Positions 21,829-29,938 of a stretch of DNA of 32,165 nucleotides are shown here, one piece after another. The stretch's first letter is position 1, and each line of letters opens with the position of its first letter. The notes below the pieces were generated by a model. It saw only the letters and a program-made list of their open reading frames with translations. It was not told where the DNA came from and did no database searches. Position numbers and translations under genes: made by a program. The DNA is from Bacteroidota bacterium (GTDB lineage: Bacteria; Bacteroidota; Bacteroidia; Chitinophagales; BACL12): positions 1-32,165 of the forward strand of contig WGOA01000088.1 in NCBI GenBank assembly GCA_016124275.1, in the 5' to 3' direction.

Positions 21829-22252
21829 CGCTCAGTTCGTTTCGGTCGCGGGCACCGCTATGAGGAAAATGTTGGCGAAGCAGGCGACCCGCTTCTTCTA
21901 CGGCCGTGCATAGCCCATCGGCAAAGCGTCCTTGGCGAAAATCGCTTTCCATGCGGGTCTTGATCTGATCCCAGAAATCGTCCGGTACCGCGGCATCGAT
22001 GCCCTGATCGCCCAGAACCGCAAACTTATGGTCTTTGACCGCCAGGTAAAAAAGCACGCCGTTGCGGGCTTCCGTTTTGGTCATGCCTAGTTTTTCGAAC
22101 AAGGCAACAGCCCGCAAGTACGGATCACCTCCGTCACAGCGGTCTTCCAGGTGAACCCGGATCTCGCCAGAGGTCTTCTGCTCGGAGGCTTTAATGGCCG
22201 CTACAATGCGCTCATCATCTGCTTTGCTAAAAAATGTGCCGGCGTGGCTCAT
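21806..22252 (-). CDS. Small TPM-domain protein
   Basis: 148 residues from the ATG at 22252 (MSHAGTFFSKADDERIV), the usual start for short TPM proteins; longer in-frame starts up to 22333 would add a Pro/Thr-rich stretch of no family character. The domain includes KASEQKTSGEIRVHLED, AVALFEKLGMTKTEARNGVLFYLAV, KFAVLGDQGID and FWDQIKTRMESDFRQG. No signal peptide or membrane segment is visible, so it probably stays on the cytoplasmic side or works with its larger neighbour. Its 3' end overlaps the larger TPM gene by 23 bases, and lemA lies 89 bases upstream, consistent with one transcript. Confidence 0.87.
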   Translation of the reverse strand: MSHAGTFFSKADDERIVAAIKASEQKTSGEIRVHLEDRCDGGDPYLRAVALFEKLGMTKTEARNGVLFYLAVKDHKFAVLGDQGIDAAVPDDFWDQIKTRMESDFRQGRFADGLCTAVEEAGRLLRQHFPHSGARDRNELSDELSIGQ

Positions 22253-22341
22253 GGGCTTGAGGCTTGCTGTCGGCGTAAGCCGACAGGGATGCGTTTGAAC
22301 GATTGGCTGGGTTGCCCGGAACCGGGTCAACAAAGGCTTGC

Positions 22342-22938
22342 TTAGTCAAAACTGACTTCCGGGGCATTTTCCGCGCCCGCTTCCGCTTCAAACAGCGAAC
22401 GCTGGGCAAAGCCAAAGATGCCCGCAAAGATGTTGTTGGGAAACTGGCGGATGTATTTGTTGTACCCCGTGCTGGTGTTGTTAAAGGCGTCGCGTTCAAA
22501 CTTGATCTGGTTCTCCGTGCTGGCCAGCTCGTGCTGCAAATCGGCGAATCGGGCATCGGCTTTCAGTTCCGGGTAGCGCTCTACCGTAACCAACAAACGC
22601 GACAAAGCTCCGGACAACTGCCCTTGGGCCTGCTGGAATTGCGCCATAGCTTCCGGGGTCAGGTTAGCCGGGTCAACCTGCACATTGGTCACTTGCTGGC
22701 GGGCTTCAATGACTTTGGTCAGCGTTTCCTGCTCAAAATCGGCGTAGCCCTTGACCGTATTGACCAGATTGGGAATCAGGTCAGAGCGGCGCTGGTAAGC
22801 GGTCTGCACCTTGGACCAGGAATTCTGGACTTCGGTATCCAGATCAATGATGCGATTGTACTTGCCAACGCCGGTCATGATAATCAGGCCGATGACGCCG
22901 ACAGCGACCAGGAGGATGATGAGGTTCTTGCTGCTCAT
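22342..22938 (-). CDS. lemA: LemA family membrane protein
   Basis: 198 residues. A single N-terminal membrane segment (about 5-23) is followed by the helical LemA domain: YNRIIDLDTEVQNSWSKV, QRRSDLIPNLVNTVKGY (50-66), EARQQV, and FNNTSTGYNKYIRQFPNNIF near the C-terminus, all typical of the family. The molecular function of LemA is not established; it recurs with TPM-domain proteins, as here, and is thought to act in the envelope. It is the first gene of the three-gene operon; a TAAATTTG box lies 31 bases upstream of its ATG. Confidence 0.94.
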   Translation of the reverse strand: MSSKNLIILLVAVGVIGLIIMTGVGKYNRIIDLDTEVQNSWSKVQTAYQRRSDLIPNLVNTVKGYADFEQETLTKVIEARQQVTNVQVDPANLTPEAMAQFQQAQGQLSGALSRLLVTVERYPELKADARFADLQHELASTENQIKFERDAFNNTSTGYNKYIRQFPNNIFAGIFGFAQRSLFEAEAGAENAPEVSFD

Positions 22939-22969
22939 GGGTTGTAGTCCGTTTCTAGCGCGGACGCCG

Positions 22970-22977
22970 CAAATTTA
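22970..22977 (-). promoter_or_regulatory. Candidate promoter of the lemA-TPM operon (TAAATTTG)
   Basis: TAAATTTG on the minus strand is a full match to TAnnTTTG, 31 bases upstream of the lemA start. No properly spaced TTG was seen. Confidence 0.37.
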
Positions 22978-23008
22978 CCTTATGTGCCGCACTTGCATGG
23001 TTTTAAAC

Positions 23009-23025
23009 CGTTAAACATCGTTAAA
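23009..23025. promoter_or_regulatory. Direct repeat CGTTAAA in a divergent promoter region
   Basis: CGTTAAA occurs at 23009-23015 and 23019-23025, one helical turn (10 bases) apart, between diverging lemA and the CMD-family gene. Spacing on the same DNA face suits an activator or repressor site. No regulator is known. Confidence 0.3.
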
Positions 23026-23114
23026 GCCGCTATTTGGTTCAAGCATCATAAGGCGAATGGCCCAGCCGCATTTTGGCTAATTTAGACGTTCGTTTACGAC
23101 TTAACTCCTCCGTC

Positions 23115-23648
23115 ATGGCAAAAGCAGACAAGCCCGCAAAAATCAAAACCAGCAAATCCAAGGCCAGCGCCAAGGTTTCCAAGGGAAAGGCTGGCAAGGC
23201 AAAAGCAACCGTTTCGCAAACGCCCGATGCCGTTGCTCCTGCAGAAGGTTCGGACCAGACCGGTCAACAGCCCGTGCATGCCCACACGCCATCGCCGCAA
23301 CCAGCCGAAAATCCGGTCCAGGCCTTCAACGCGTACCGCAGCCGCATGAACGAAAAGATGACAGCGCAGGGCAACAAGGTGCTCAATCGGCTCTTTAACC
23401 TGGACACCAATACGTATGCCGAAGGGGAATTGTCGGTGGTCACCAAAGAAATGCTGGGGCTGGTGGCTTCCATGGTCCTCCGCTGCGACGATTGCATCAA
23501 ATACCACCTGGGCAAATGCCACGATCTTGGGGTAAGCACGGGGCAAATGATGGAGATTTTTGCTGTCGCCAACATTGTAGGCGGCACCATTGTCATTCCC
23601 CATACCCGCCGCGCGCTGGAGTATTGGGAAGCGCTCCAGGACGAATGA
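23115..23648 (+). CDS. Carboxymuconolactone decarboxylase/AhpD-family protein with Lys-rich N-terminus
   Basis: 177 residues from the ATG at 23115. Residues 1-35 are rich in Lys, Ala and Ser (KIKTSKSKASAKVSKGK), and about 36-68 are Pro/Ala-rich and probably disordered. The CMD domain (about 70-175) carries CDDCIKYH (Cys124, Cys127, His131), the redox-active CxxC of the AhpD-like branch rather than of true decarboxylases. A peroxide or thiol-disulfide role is thus likely but unproven. The basic N-terminal extension is unusual for the family and might bind nucleic acid or membrane. It diverges from lemA and stands alone before polA. Confidence 0.85.
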   Translation: MAKADKPAKIKTSKSKASAKVSKGKAGKAKATVSQTPDAVAPAEGSDQTGQQPVHAHTPSPQPAENPVQAFNAYRSRMNEKMTAQGNKVLNRLFNLDTNTYAEGELSVVTKEMLGLVASMVLRCDDCIKYHLGKCHDLGVSTGQMMEIFAVANIVGGTIVIPHTRRALEYWEALQDE

Positions 23649-23766
23649 GGGAATCCCTTAGCGCGAAGCCAGTGAGTTTCATGCGCCATTACGCCCACGA
23701 ACGATCTGCCCAGGCCACAGTGTTGCAGTGTGCCCACCATGCCATTCGAACTGAAAACATAACAAT

Positions 23767-23773
23767 TATTTTG
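23767..23773 (+). promoter_or_regulatory. Possible polA promoter (-7 box TATTTTG)
   Basis: TATTTTG is one base short of TAnnTTTG and lies 23 bases before the polA start in an AT-rich stretch. No clear TTG partner. Confidence 0.25.
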
Positions 23774-23796
23774 CTCTCCGTAACATATTTTTAGTT

Positions 23797-26670
23797 ATGG
23801 CCCGAAACAATCGCCTCTTTTTGCTGGATGCCTACGCCTTGATTTACCGGGCGCACTTTGGCTTTGTGCGAAATCCGCTCATCAACTCCAAGGGCATGAA
23901 TGTCGGAGCCATTCAGGGATTTCTGAACACGCTCCTGGATCTGCTCAAAAAAGAGGACCCCAGCCACCTGGCCGTCTTCTTTGACCTGGGCGCCACTAAT
24001 CGCGAAGCCGAGCACAGTTTTTACAAAGCCAACCGTCAGGAAACTCCGGAGGACATCAAAATTGCGGTTCCTATCATTCAGGAAATCCTGCATGCGTTTC
24101 ACATTCCGGTGGTTGAATTGGAAGGCTACGAAGCGGATGATCTGATCGGCACAATTGCCAAAAAAGCGGAGCGGCAGGGCTACCAGGTGTACATGGTCAC
24201 TCCCGACAAGGATTACGGGCAGTTGGTGAGCCCCAACATTTTCATGTACAAGCCGCCCTTCATGGGCAACCCGCATGAAGTTCTGGGCGTGCCTGAAATT
24301 CTGGCCAAATGGGAGATCAAAGACCCGCTGCAGGTCATTGACATTCTTGCGCTCATGGGTGATTCGGTGGACAACATTCCCGGCATTCCCAAAGTGGGGC
24401 CCAAGACCGCCATGAAATTGATTGGCGAATATGGCAATCTGGAAGCCGTGCTGGCCGATGCCGATAACATCAAAGGCAAGATCGGCGAGAACTTGAGGGA
24501 ATACGCCGAACAGGGACGCATTTCGCAAATGCTGGCCACCATTGTGCTGGACGCGCCCATTGAGTTTGACGAAGACGATTACCTGCTGGAAGAACCGGAT
24601 CGGGAGAAGCTCGCCGCCATATTTACGGAGTTGGAGTTTCGCACCTTGGGCCGCCGCATTTTGGGCGAAAGTTTCTCGGTGAACGCGGCAGGCGCAGAGG
24701 CCGCAACGCCACGACCGGTTACCCCGCTGAACAGCCGCCACAGCGAACCGGAAGGCAGCCGCCAGATGAACCTCTTTGGCGAGCCAGCAGCAGAGGCCCC
24801 CGCAGCGCGGCCCACGGTAGCGCACGCCGTAGCGCGTTCAGCAGAGCTGGGCGGCGGTAAGAACCTGGCCAACACAGCGCACACTTATCACCTGGCCGAT
24901 ACGCCGGAAAAACGCGCTGAACTGGTGGCGGCGCTCAGTCGTCAAACGCTCTTTTGCTTGGATACCGAAACCACCGGAACGGATCCCAATACGGCAGAGT
25001 TGGTGGGCCTAAGTTTCAGTTGGAAATCGGGCGAAGGGTGGTACGTTCCGCTCCCGGCCGCGTCTGAAAAAGCAAAAGCCATCGCAGCCGAATTTGCCGG
25101 GCCACTGGGCGATCCGGCTATTACCAAGGTGGGGCAGAACCTGAAGTACGACTTGCTGGTTTTGCGCTGGCACGGGGTCGAAGTGGGCGGTCCACTGCGC
25201 GACACCATGATCGCGCACTACCTGCTCGAGCCCGAAAAGCGGCACAAAATGGACTACCTGGCGGAAACCTACTTAGGCTATTCGCCCAAACCTATTGAAG
25301 ACCTGATTGGCCGCAAAGGGAAGGGGCAGTTAACCATGCGCGACGTGGACGTAGCGCGGGTTGCCGAATACGCAGCAGAAGATGCCGATATAACACTGCA
25401 ACTGCAGGATGTTTTTTCGCCAATGTTGAAAGAACAGGGCATCGAGGCGCTATACGAAGGCGTAGAATTGCCGCTGCTCCGCGTGTTGGCTGATCTGGAG
25501 TATGAAGGCGTGGCCATAGACCGCGCGTTCCTGGATGCTTATTCCACCGAAATGGGAAAAGACCAGGCGCGCATTGAAGCGGAGGTTCACGAACTGGCTG
25601 GCGTCAAATTCAACCTGGACTCGCCCAAGCAACTCGGCGAAGTGCTGTTTGAAAAACTGGGCGTGGAGTACAAGGGCAAAAAAACCAAAACAGGCCAATA
25701 CTCCACGGCAGAGGATGTGCTTATCAAGCTGGCCGGCGAAGTACCGATTGTTCAAAAGGTTTTGGAATACCGCGAAATCGGCAAACTGAAATCCACCTAT
25801 GTGGATGCGCTGCCAAGCCTGATCAATCCGCGAACCGGCAGGGTACACAGCACGCTAAGCCAAACGGTTGCTGCCACCGGACGCCTGAGTTCCAACAACC
25901 CCAACCTGCAGAACATCCCGATTCGCACAGAGCGCGGCCGCGAAATTCGGAAAGCCTTTATCCCCCGTAATAAAGATTATGTTCTGCTCAGCGCGGACTA
26001 CAGCCAGATTGAACTGCGCATCATTGCCGCCCTTTCCGGAGACACCGCTATGCTGGAAGCTTTTAAATCCGGCCAGGACATTCACGCTGCCACAGCCGCC
26101 AAAGTGTACGGTGTACCGCTGGAATCAGTCAGTTCCGACATGCGGCGAAAAGCTAAGATGGTCAACTTCGGCATCATCTACGGCATCTCCGGCTTCGGCC
26201 TGAGTCAACGTCTTTCGGTGCCGCGCAAAGAAGCGGATGAATTGATTGCCAATTACTTCCAAACCTATCCGGGTATTCGCCAGTTTATGCAAGACACGGT
26301 GGAAAAGGCCCGCAGCCAGGGCTACATCGAAACCATCTTGCACCGCCGTCGCTACCTCGCCGACATCGACTCGCGCAACCAAACCCTGCGGAGCCAGGCC
26401 GAGCGCAACGCTATCAACAGCCCCATCCAAGGCTCTGCCGCTGACCTGATCAAACTGGCCATGATCAACATCCAAGCAGAAATGAAAAAACTCGGCATGC
26501 GTTCGCGCATGACCCTGCAGGTGCATGACGAATTGGTTTTCGACGCATTGCGCAGCGAAGTAGACGAACTCAAACCCATGGTCATTGAGAAAATGCGAAC
26601 GGCTTATGACCTGGGCGTTCCGCTTGACGTTGAAGCCGGCGCCGGGGAGAATTGGTTGGAGGCGCATTGA
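23797..26670 (+). CDS. polA: DNA polymerase I
   Basis: 957 residues with three domains. The N-terminal 5'-3' exonuclease/flap domain (about 1-290) contains LLDAYALIYRAHF, YEADDLIGT, TPDKDYGQLV and GDSVDNIPGIPKVGPKTA. A variable linker (about 300-370) follows. The 3'-5' proofreading domain starts at DTETTGTDP (389-397) and keeps the acidic metal ligands through AEDADITLQL. The polymerase domain has motif A DYSQIELRI (734-742), motif B RRKAKMVNFGIIYG, and motif C VHDELVF (909-915). Both exonuclease sites look intact. It fills gaps and removes primers during replication and repair. It is monocistronic, followed by a small AT-richer island. Confidence 0.97.
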   Translation: MARNNRLFLLDAYALIYRAHFGFVRNPLINSKGMNVGAIQGFLNTLLDLLKKEDPSHLAVFFDLGATNREAEHSFYKANRQETPEDIKIAVPIIQEILHAFHIPVVELEGYEADDLIGTIAKKAERQGYQVYMVTPDKDYGQLVSPNIFMYKPPFMGNPHEVLGVPEILAKWEIKDPLQVIDILALMGDSVDNIPGIPKVGPKTAMKLIGEYGNLEAVLADADNIKGKIGENLREYAEQGRISQMLATIVLDAPIEFDEDDYLLEEPDREKLAAIFTELEFRTLGRRILGESFSVNAAGAEAATPRPVTPLNSRHSEPEGSRQMNLFGEPAAEAPAARPTVAHAVARSAELGGGKNLANTAHTYHLADTPEKRAELVAALSRQTLFCLDTETTGTDPNTAELVGLSFSWKSGEGWYVPLPAASEKAKAIAAEFAGPLGDPAITKVGQNLKYDLLVLRWHGVEVGGPLRDTMIAHYLLEPEKRHKMDYLAETYLGYSPKPIEDLIGRKGKGQLTMRDVDVARVAEYAAEDADITLQLQDVFSPMLKEQGIEALYEGVELPLLRVLADLEYEGVAIDRAFLDAYSTEMGKDQARIEAEVHELAGVKFNLDSPKQLGEVLFEKLGVEYKGKKTKTGQYSTAEDVLIKLAGEVPIVQKVLEYREIGKLKSTYVDALPSLINPRTGRVHSTLSQTVAATGRLSSNNPNLQNIPIRTERGREIRKAFIPRNKDYVLLSADYSQIELRIIAALSGDTAMLEAFKSGQDIHAATAAKVYGVPLESVSSDMRRKAKMVNFGIIYGISGFGLSQRLSVPRKEADELIANYFQTYPGIRQFMQDTVEKARSQGYIETILHRRRYLADIDSRNQTLRSQAERNAINSPIQGSAADLIKLAMINIQAEMKKLGMRSRMTLQVHDELVFDALRSEVDELKPMVIEKMRTAYDLGVPLDVEAGAGENWLEAH

Positions 26671-26719
26671 GGGGCAAGGCTAATTGACTTTTGTGCGTTA
26701 ACTTAACCAAAACTTCGCC

Positions 26720-26950
26720 ATGGAATTGTTAATGCGAATCACCAGCAACCCTGAAGTAATGAGGGGGAAACCTACAATACGCAATATGCGGTTTTCCGTA
26801 GCCCAATTGCTTGAATTGCTCGCTGGTGGAATGTCTTTCCAAGACATTCTTCACGACTACCCCTATCTTGAACAAGAAGATATTCAAGCCTGTCTTGCTT
26901 ATGCAGCTATGATTGCCAATACGAAGACTATTAGAAAGTTAAGTGCGTGA
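26720..26950 (+). CDS. DUF433-family antitoxin
   Basis: 76 residues. ITSNPEVMRGKPTIRNMRFSVAQLLELLAGGMSFQDILHDYPYLEQEDIQACLAYA (given here as key blocks: NPEVMRGKPTIR at 10-21, GMSFQDILHDYP, LEQEDIQACL) is the DUF433 helix-turn-helix pattern. The protein should bind DNA and neutralise the toxin encoded next, and probably represses its own promoter. The toxin start overlaps its stop (GTGA, 26947-26950), the usual arrangement for this pair. The ATG at 26720 is kept; a Met at codon 5 is an alternative. Base composition is visibly more AT-rich than polA, suggesting acquisition by transfer. Confidence 0.9.
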   Translation: MELLMRITSNPEVMRGKPTIRNMRFSVAQLLELLAGGMSFQDILHDYPYLEQEDIQACLAYAAMIANTKTIRKLSA

Positions 26951-27300
26951 AATTCCTGGTAGATACTCAATTGCCTCCTCTGCTAGCAGAATTTCTGGCC
27001 AATAAAGGCTATGAAAGCCTCCATACCACACACTTTGAAAATGGCCACTTGTTTGCTGACCGTGAAATCATAAGAATTGCTATAGAGAATGAGCTTATCA
27101 TCGTAACCAAGGATTCTGATTTCACGGAGTACTTTATGCTTCATGGAGCCCCACCCAGAGTATTACTTATTGAATTTGGCAACATTAGTAATCGAGAACT
27201 TATATGGCTCTTCGAAAAATACTTAAGTGAAGTCCTCGATGCATTTCAAGAGGAGAGCAAAATGGTCATCTTTAGGAAAGAAGAAGTTATTGGTTACTGA
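26947..27300 (+). CDS. DUF5615 PIN-like toxin
   Basis: 117 residues, GTG start at 26947 coupled to the antitoxin stop. The fold is a small PIN-like nuclease: FLVDTQLPPLLAEFL with Asp6, HFENGHLFADREI with Asp38 (33-41), and TKDSDFTEYF with Asp56 and Asp58, forming the acidic metal site. DUF5615 proteins are predicted RNases partnered by DUF433. Whether it is toxic here is unproven. Like its partner it is AT-richer than the flanking genes. A DinB-like gene starts only 6 bases after its stop, which may put that gene in the same transcript. Confidence 0.88.
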   Translation: MKFLVDTQLPPLLAEFLANKGYESLHTTHFENGHLFADREIIRIAIENELIIVTKDSDFTEYFMLHGAPPRVLLIEFGNISNRELIWLFEKYLSEVLDAFQEESKMVIFRKEEVIGY

Positions 27301-27306
27301 TCCCCT

Positions 27307-27798
27307 ATGGTATATCCTAAATCTTTCCGCCATGGCCCTGTAGGTGCTCTGATGGATGAGTACGAACGGGCCGCTGCTGATCTGTTGCAAGTGATTATGC
27401 CGCTGAAGCAAGCGGACTACGAAGCCATTGTAGACACAGAGACACAAGACCCGGATTGCCGCTCCATTCTGACCATAATGAACCATGTGGTTATGTCCGG
27501 ATATGGGTATGCCAATTCCATCCGAAAGAACTTTGGAGCAAAAGAAATTCTGCGCAAGGATGATTGTGATGTTGGGACCCCACAGGCTGCTTGTGCGGAA
27601 CTCACTCAAATGTTGGCCTACACCGTGGACACGGTTTCAGATCATTGGGGCATGACCGAAGCGGAGGCCGTTAAGCCCGTTGCCAAATTTTCTTCAGGGC
27701 AGGTGTTCGATTTTGAGCAATTGATGGAACACGCCATTGTACACGTACTGCGACACAGGCGGCAGATTGAACTGTTTCTGATAAAAAGAGCGTCATGA
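27307..27798 (+). CDS. DinB-like metal-binding protein
   Basis: 163 residues, four-helix bundle of the DinB/YfiT superfamily. The metal-binding His triad is visible: His60 in TIMNHVVMSG, then His142 and His146 in EHAIVHVLRHRRQIE. DinB-type proteins are often thiol-dependent metalloenzymes, but the substrate cannot be told. The ATG at 27307 is 6 bases after the toxin stop. Its stop overlaps the start of the M19 peptidase gene (ATGA, 27795-27798), indicating coupled translation of the two. Confidence 0.85.
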   Translation: MVYPKSFRHGPVGALMDEYERAAADLLQVIMPLKQADYEAIVDTETQDPDCRSILTIMNHVVMSGYGYANSIRKNFGAKEILRKDDCDVGTPQAACAELTQMLAYTVDTVSDHWGMTEAEAVKPVAKFSSGQVFDFEQLMEHAIVHVLRHRRQIELFLIKRAS

Positions 27799-29126
27799 AC
27801 GTCTTGCCGGTCCGGGCAAACTGGCACGCGTACCATTGCATAATATTACTTATGTTATGGTGCTTTGCGTTGGTCAGCAGCCAAGCGCAACCCGTCTATA
27901 CCTTCATGGACATGCAGACCCATCCAACCATGCATGTGCCCTATCCTTTTTTCGGCAAAGGCCTGGTTTACTTTGATTCGGCGCAGCCACCCGCAATAAC
28001 CCACATGCACCAGTTCCAGAATGTTAATTATGCTAACTTTCTGGAGAAGAATGCAGGAGCAAGAATTGTTGTAGTCGGAGCGCTCAACAACGAATACATT
28101 ATCAGCCGCCGCAGAGCCCGCAGTATTATTCTCAAGCAGATGGAATACGTCAATCAATTTGCTGCGGAGCACCCGGACCGCTTTGCGGTGGCGCGGTCGC
28201 CGCAGGAAGTGCGGGAGCTTTTCCACCGCACCCATAAAACCATCTTTGTTCACTCCATTGAGGGAGGCAAACGCCTCATCAACAGCCAGGAAGATGCTGA
28301 TTTCTGGGCGAGCCAAGGCGTAGCATTTATTACGCTGGTGCACCTGGTGGATTGCGAGTTTGGCGGAGCGGCCATAGCGCCGGGACTGGCAACCCGGCTG
28401 ATAAACGCCGGAGCCAGCAGGAACCTGGAGAAAGAGCAGGGTCTATCGCCCTTGGGCCGCAATGCCATCCGTTGGTTGGCCAATGCCGGAATTCTAACGG
28501 ACCTGACCCATATGAACGACCGAACTCGCGCGGACGCGCTGGCGGTGATGGAGGCTCACTGTATTCCTCCATTGTCAACACATGATGGCTTTAAACCCAT
28601 CCAGAACCAACCCAGAGCGTTGACGCCGGAGCAAGTGCTGCAGATTTACCGCAATGATGGGCTGGTAGCGCTGCCTGTCAGCGGGTTCACCTGCATGCCC
28701 TATGAACCTGTAGAACCTTACCGCCAACAGCTGGACCATATGGAAACCTATTGTGATGGCTCCGTAGATTCCTACCAGTTCACTTACCTGGCCGTGAAAA
28801 AATTTGTAGAAAGCAATCCGGAGTTGGGCTACTCGCAAGACTTGCCAGACTCGTTGAAAGTTGCTTTCAGCATCGGGTTTCAAAGCGACTTCAACGGTTG
28901 GCTCAACCACAGCAGGCCGCGTGTTGGCCCGGACGGTTGCTCAGCGCTCCACCCCGATTCGACCTACGAAGCCATAGAAGTAGAAGGGCTCGCACATCCC
29001 GGGCTGCTGCCGTCACAGTGGAGGTACCTGGAAAAGCAGGGCGTTGATCTGGAGCCCATTCGCCGGGCCTCTGAAAAATTCCTGCGCATGTGGGCGTTTG
29101 TGCTTGCGCACGGAGGGAGTTTCTAA
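27795..29126 (+). CDS. Secreted M19-family (renal dipeptidase-like) protein with altered metal motif
   Basis: 443 residues. A hydrophobic segment (about 14-32, ending SSQAQ) is a signal peptide. The M19 barrel has Glu156 (HSIEGG), His239 (LTDLTHM), His263 (PLSTHDGF) and Asp365 (GFQSDFNGW), the bridging and zinc ligands of membrane dipeptidases. The first metal motif, usually HxD or HxH, reads DMQTHPTMH, so the first His is Gln41. The site may therefore be weakened or single-metal. It is presumably a periplasmic dipeptidase or related amidase; the substrate is unknown. It is translationally coupled to the DinB-like gene. A small hairpin (29135-29150) follows its stop. Confidence 0.85.
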   Translation: MNVLPVRANWHAYHCIILLMLWCFALVSSQAQPVYTFMDMQTHPTMHVPYPFFGKGLVYFDSAQPPAITHMHQFQNVNYANFLEKNAGARIVVVGALNNEYIISRRRARSIILKQMEYVNQFAAEHPDRFAVARSPQEVRELFHRTHKTIFVHSIEGGKRLINSQEDADFWASQGVAFITLVHLVDCEFGGAAIAPGLATRLINAGASRNLEKEQGLSPLGRNAIRWLANAGILTDLTHMNDRTRADALAVMEAHCIPPLSTHDGFKPIQNQPRALTPEQVLQIYRNDGLVALPVSGFTCMPYEPVEPYRQQLDHMETYCDGSVDSYQFTYLAVKKFVESNPELGYSQDLPDSLKVAFSIGFQSDFNGWLNHSRPRVGPDGCSALHPDSTYEAIEVEGLAHPGLLPSQWRYLEKQGVDLEPIRRASEKFLRMWAFVLAHGGSF

Positions 29127-29134
29127 AACCGGAG

Positions 29135-29150
29135 TTTACAGGATTGTAAA
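29135..29150 (+). terminator. Weak hairpin after the M19 gene
   Basis: TTTACA (29135-29140), loop GGAT, TGTAAA (29145-29150). It lies 8 bases past the stop but lacks an immediate T-run, so it is a doubtful terminator in the convergent gap. Confidence 0.25.
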
Positions 29151-29209
29151 GGAGGATTTTAAAAATTGCACACAACAAAGTAGCTGCGCCGCTCAGCCCT
29201 TCCTCCCTC

Positions 29210-29938
29210 TCAAGGCCAGGCGATGACCAATACCTGTTCGGGCAACGTAGTGCTGTCCACGGCAATGCGGCGAAATCCAGCTGCTTTTAACTCGCGCTGC
29301 ATCACGTCCGCTCCTACCCGCATGGCTGGCGGCGGACCGTGAGGGCTTGACCCGCCTTGAAAATCGACGATGGCAACGCGGCCGCCCGGGGCCAGGCCCT
29401 GCTTGACTTCCCGGAAATAGCTTTCCCGGCTTTCAATGTGGTGGTAGGTGTTGCAGGTGAAAAACAAGTCCACTTCGGCTTTGGCGAGCGAAGGGCTGTT
29501 GTACGGCACGCGGCGCATTTGCAATTGGTCAGGTCCGTAGCCGAGCCCTTCCGCACGCTGGCTCAGGAAGTCCAGGAAGCGTTGGTCCACATCGGCGGCG
29601 ATGACCTTAGCGCCGGCATCCACAAAGCGAACACTGAAATAGCCGGTTCCCGCACCCAGATCCATAATGGTCTTGTCTTGCATGGGTCCGAGCTGGTCCA
29701 AGATCAGATCGGGGCATTGCCATTCGTTGCGGTCAGGGGCTTCGAAGCGGTCCACCAGGTCGCGGAAACCGCTCTCGTTCATGTAGTCGTTGGCCGTGAT
29801 GCTTTTGGGGGATTCTGCCGGACCGGCTGTAGGCTGTTGACAGCTTAAGGCTGCCACGGCGAGCGCAAAGCAACACATCAACCTAAAGACAGGTAATTTG
29901 GAGGAAAAGCTGGCAGCGATCATTTTTTGGGAAATCAT
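29210..29938 (-). CDS. Lipoprotein-anchored SAM-dependent methyltransferase
   Basis: 242 residues. The N-terminus has a basic stretch, a hydrophobic core (LMCCFALAVAALSC) and a lipobox with the lipidated Cys at 33, then a Pro/Ala spacer. The class I methyltransferase domain follows: DLGAGTGYFSVRF (93-105, SAM motif I), VIAADVDQRFL with the acidic motif II, NTYHHIESRESYF, and LAPGGRVAIVDF. The fold would thus face the periplasm, where SAM is not normally available; this is odd, though secreted methyltransferase-like proteins occur in this phylum. The start at 29938 is favoured because it overlaps the upstream stop as ATGA; it is coupled to the GT87 gene. A start further on at codon 6 would leave the lipobox intact. 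Confidence 0.8.
   Translation of the reverse strand: MISQKMIAASFSSKLPVFRLMCCFALAVAALSCQQPTAGPAESPKSITANDYMNESGFRDLVDRFEAPDRNEWQCPDLILDQLGPMQDKTIMDLGAGTGYFSVRFVDAGAKVIAADVDQRFLDFLSQRAEGLGYGPDQLQMRRVPYNSPSLAKAEVDLFFTCNTYHHIESRESYFREVKQGLAPGGRVAIVDFQGGSSPHGPPPAMRVGADVMQRELKAAGFRRIAVDSTTLPEQVLVIAWP

Noticed and set aside
23791..24825. 344-codon minus-strand reading frame opposite polA
   Set aside because: Lies entirely against the exonuclease domain of polA, with no start context or protein motifs.
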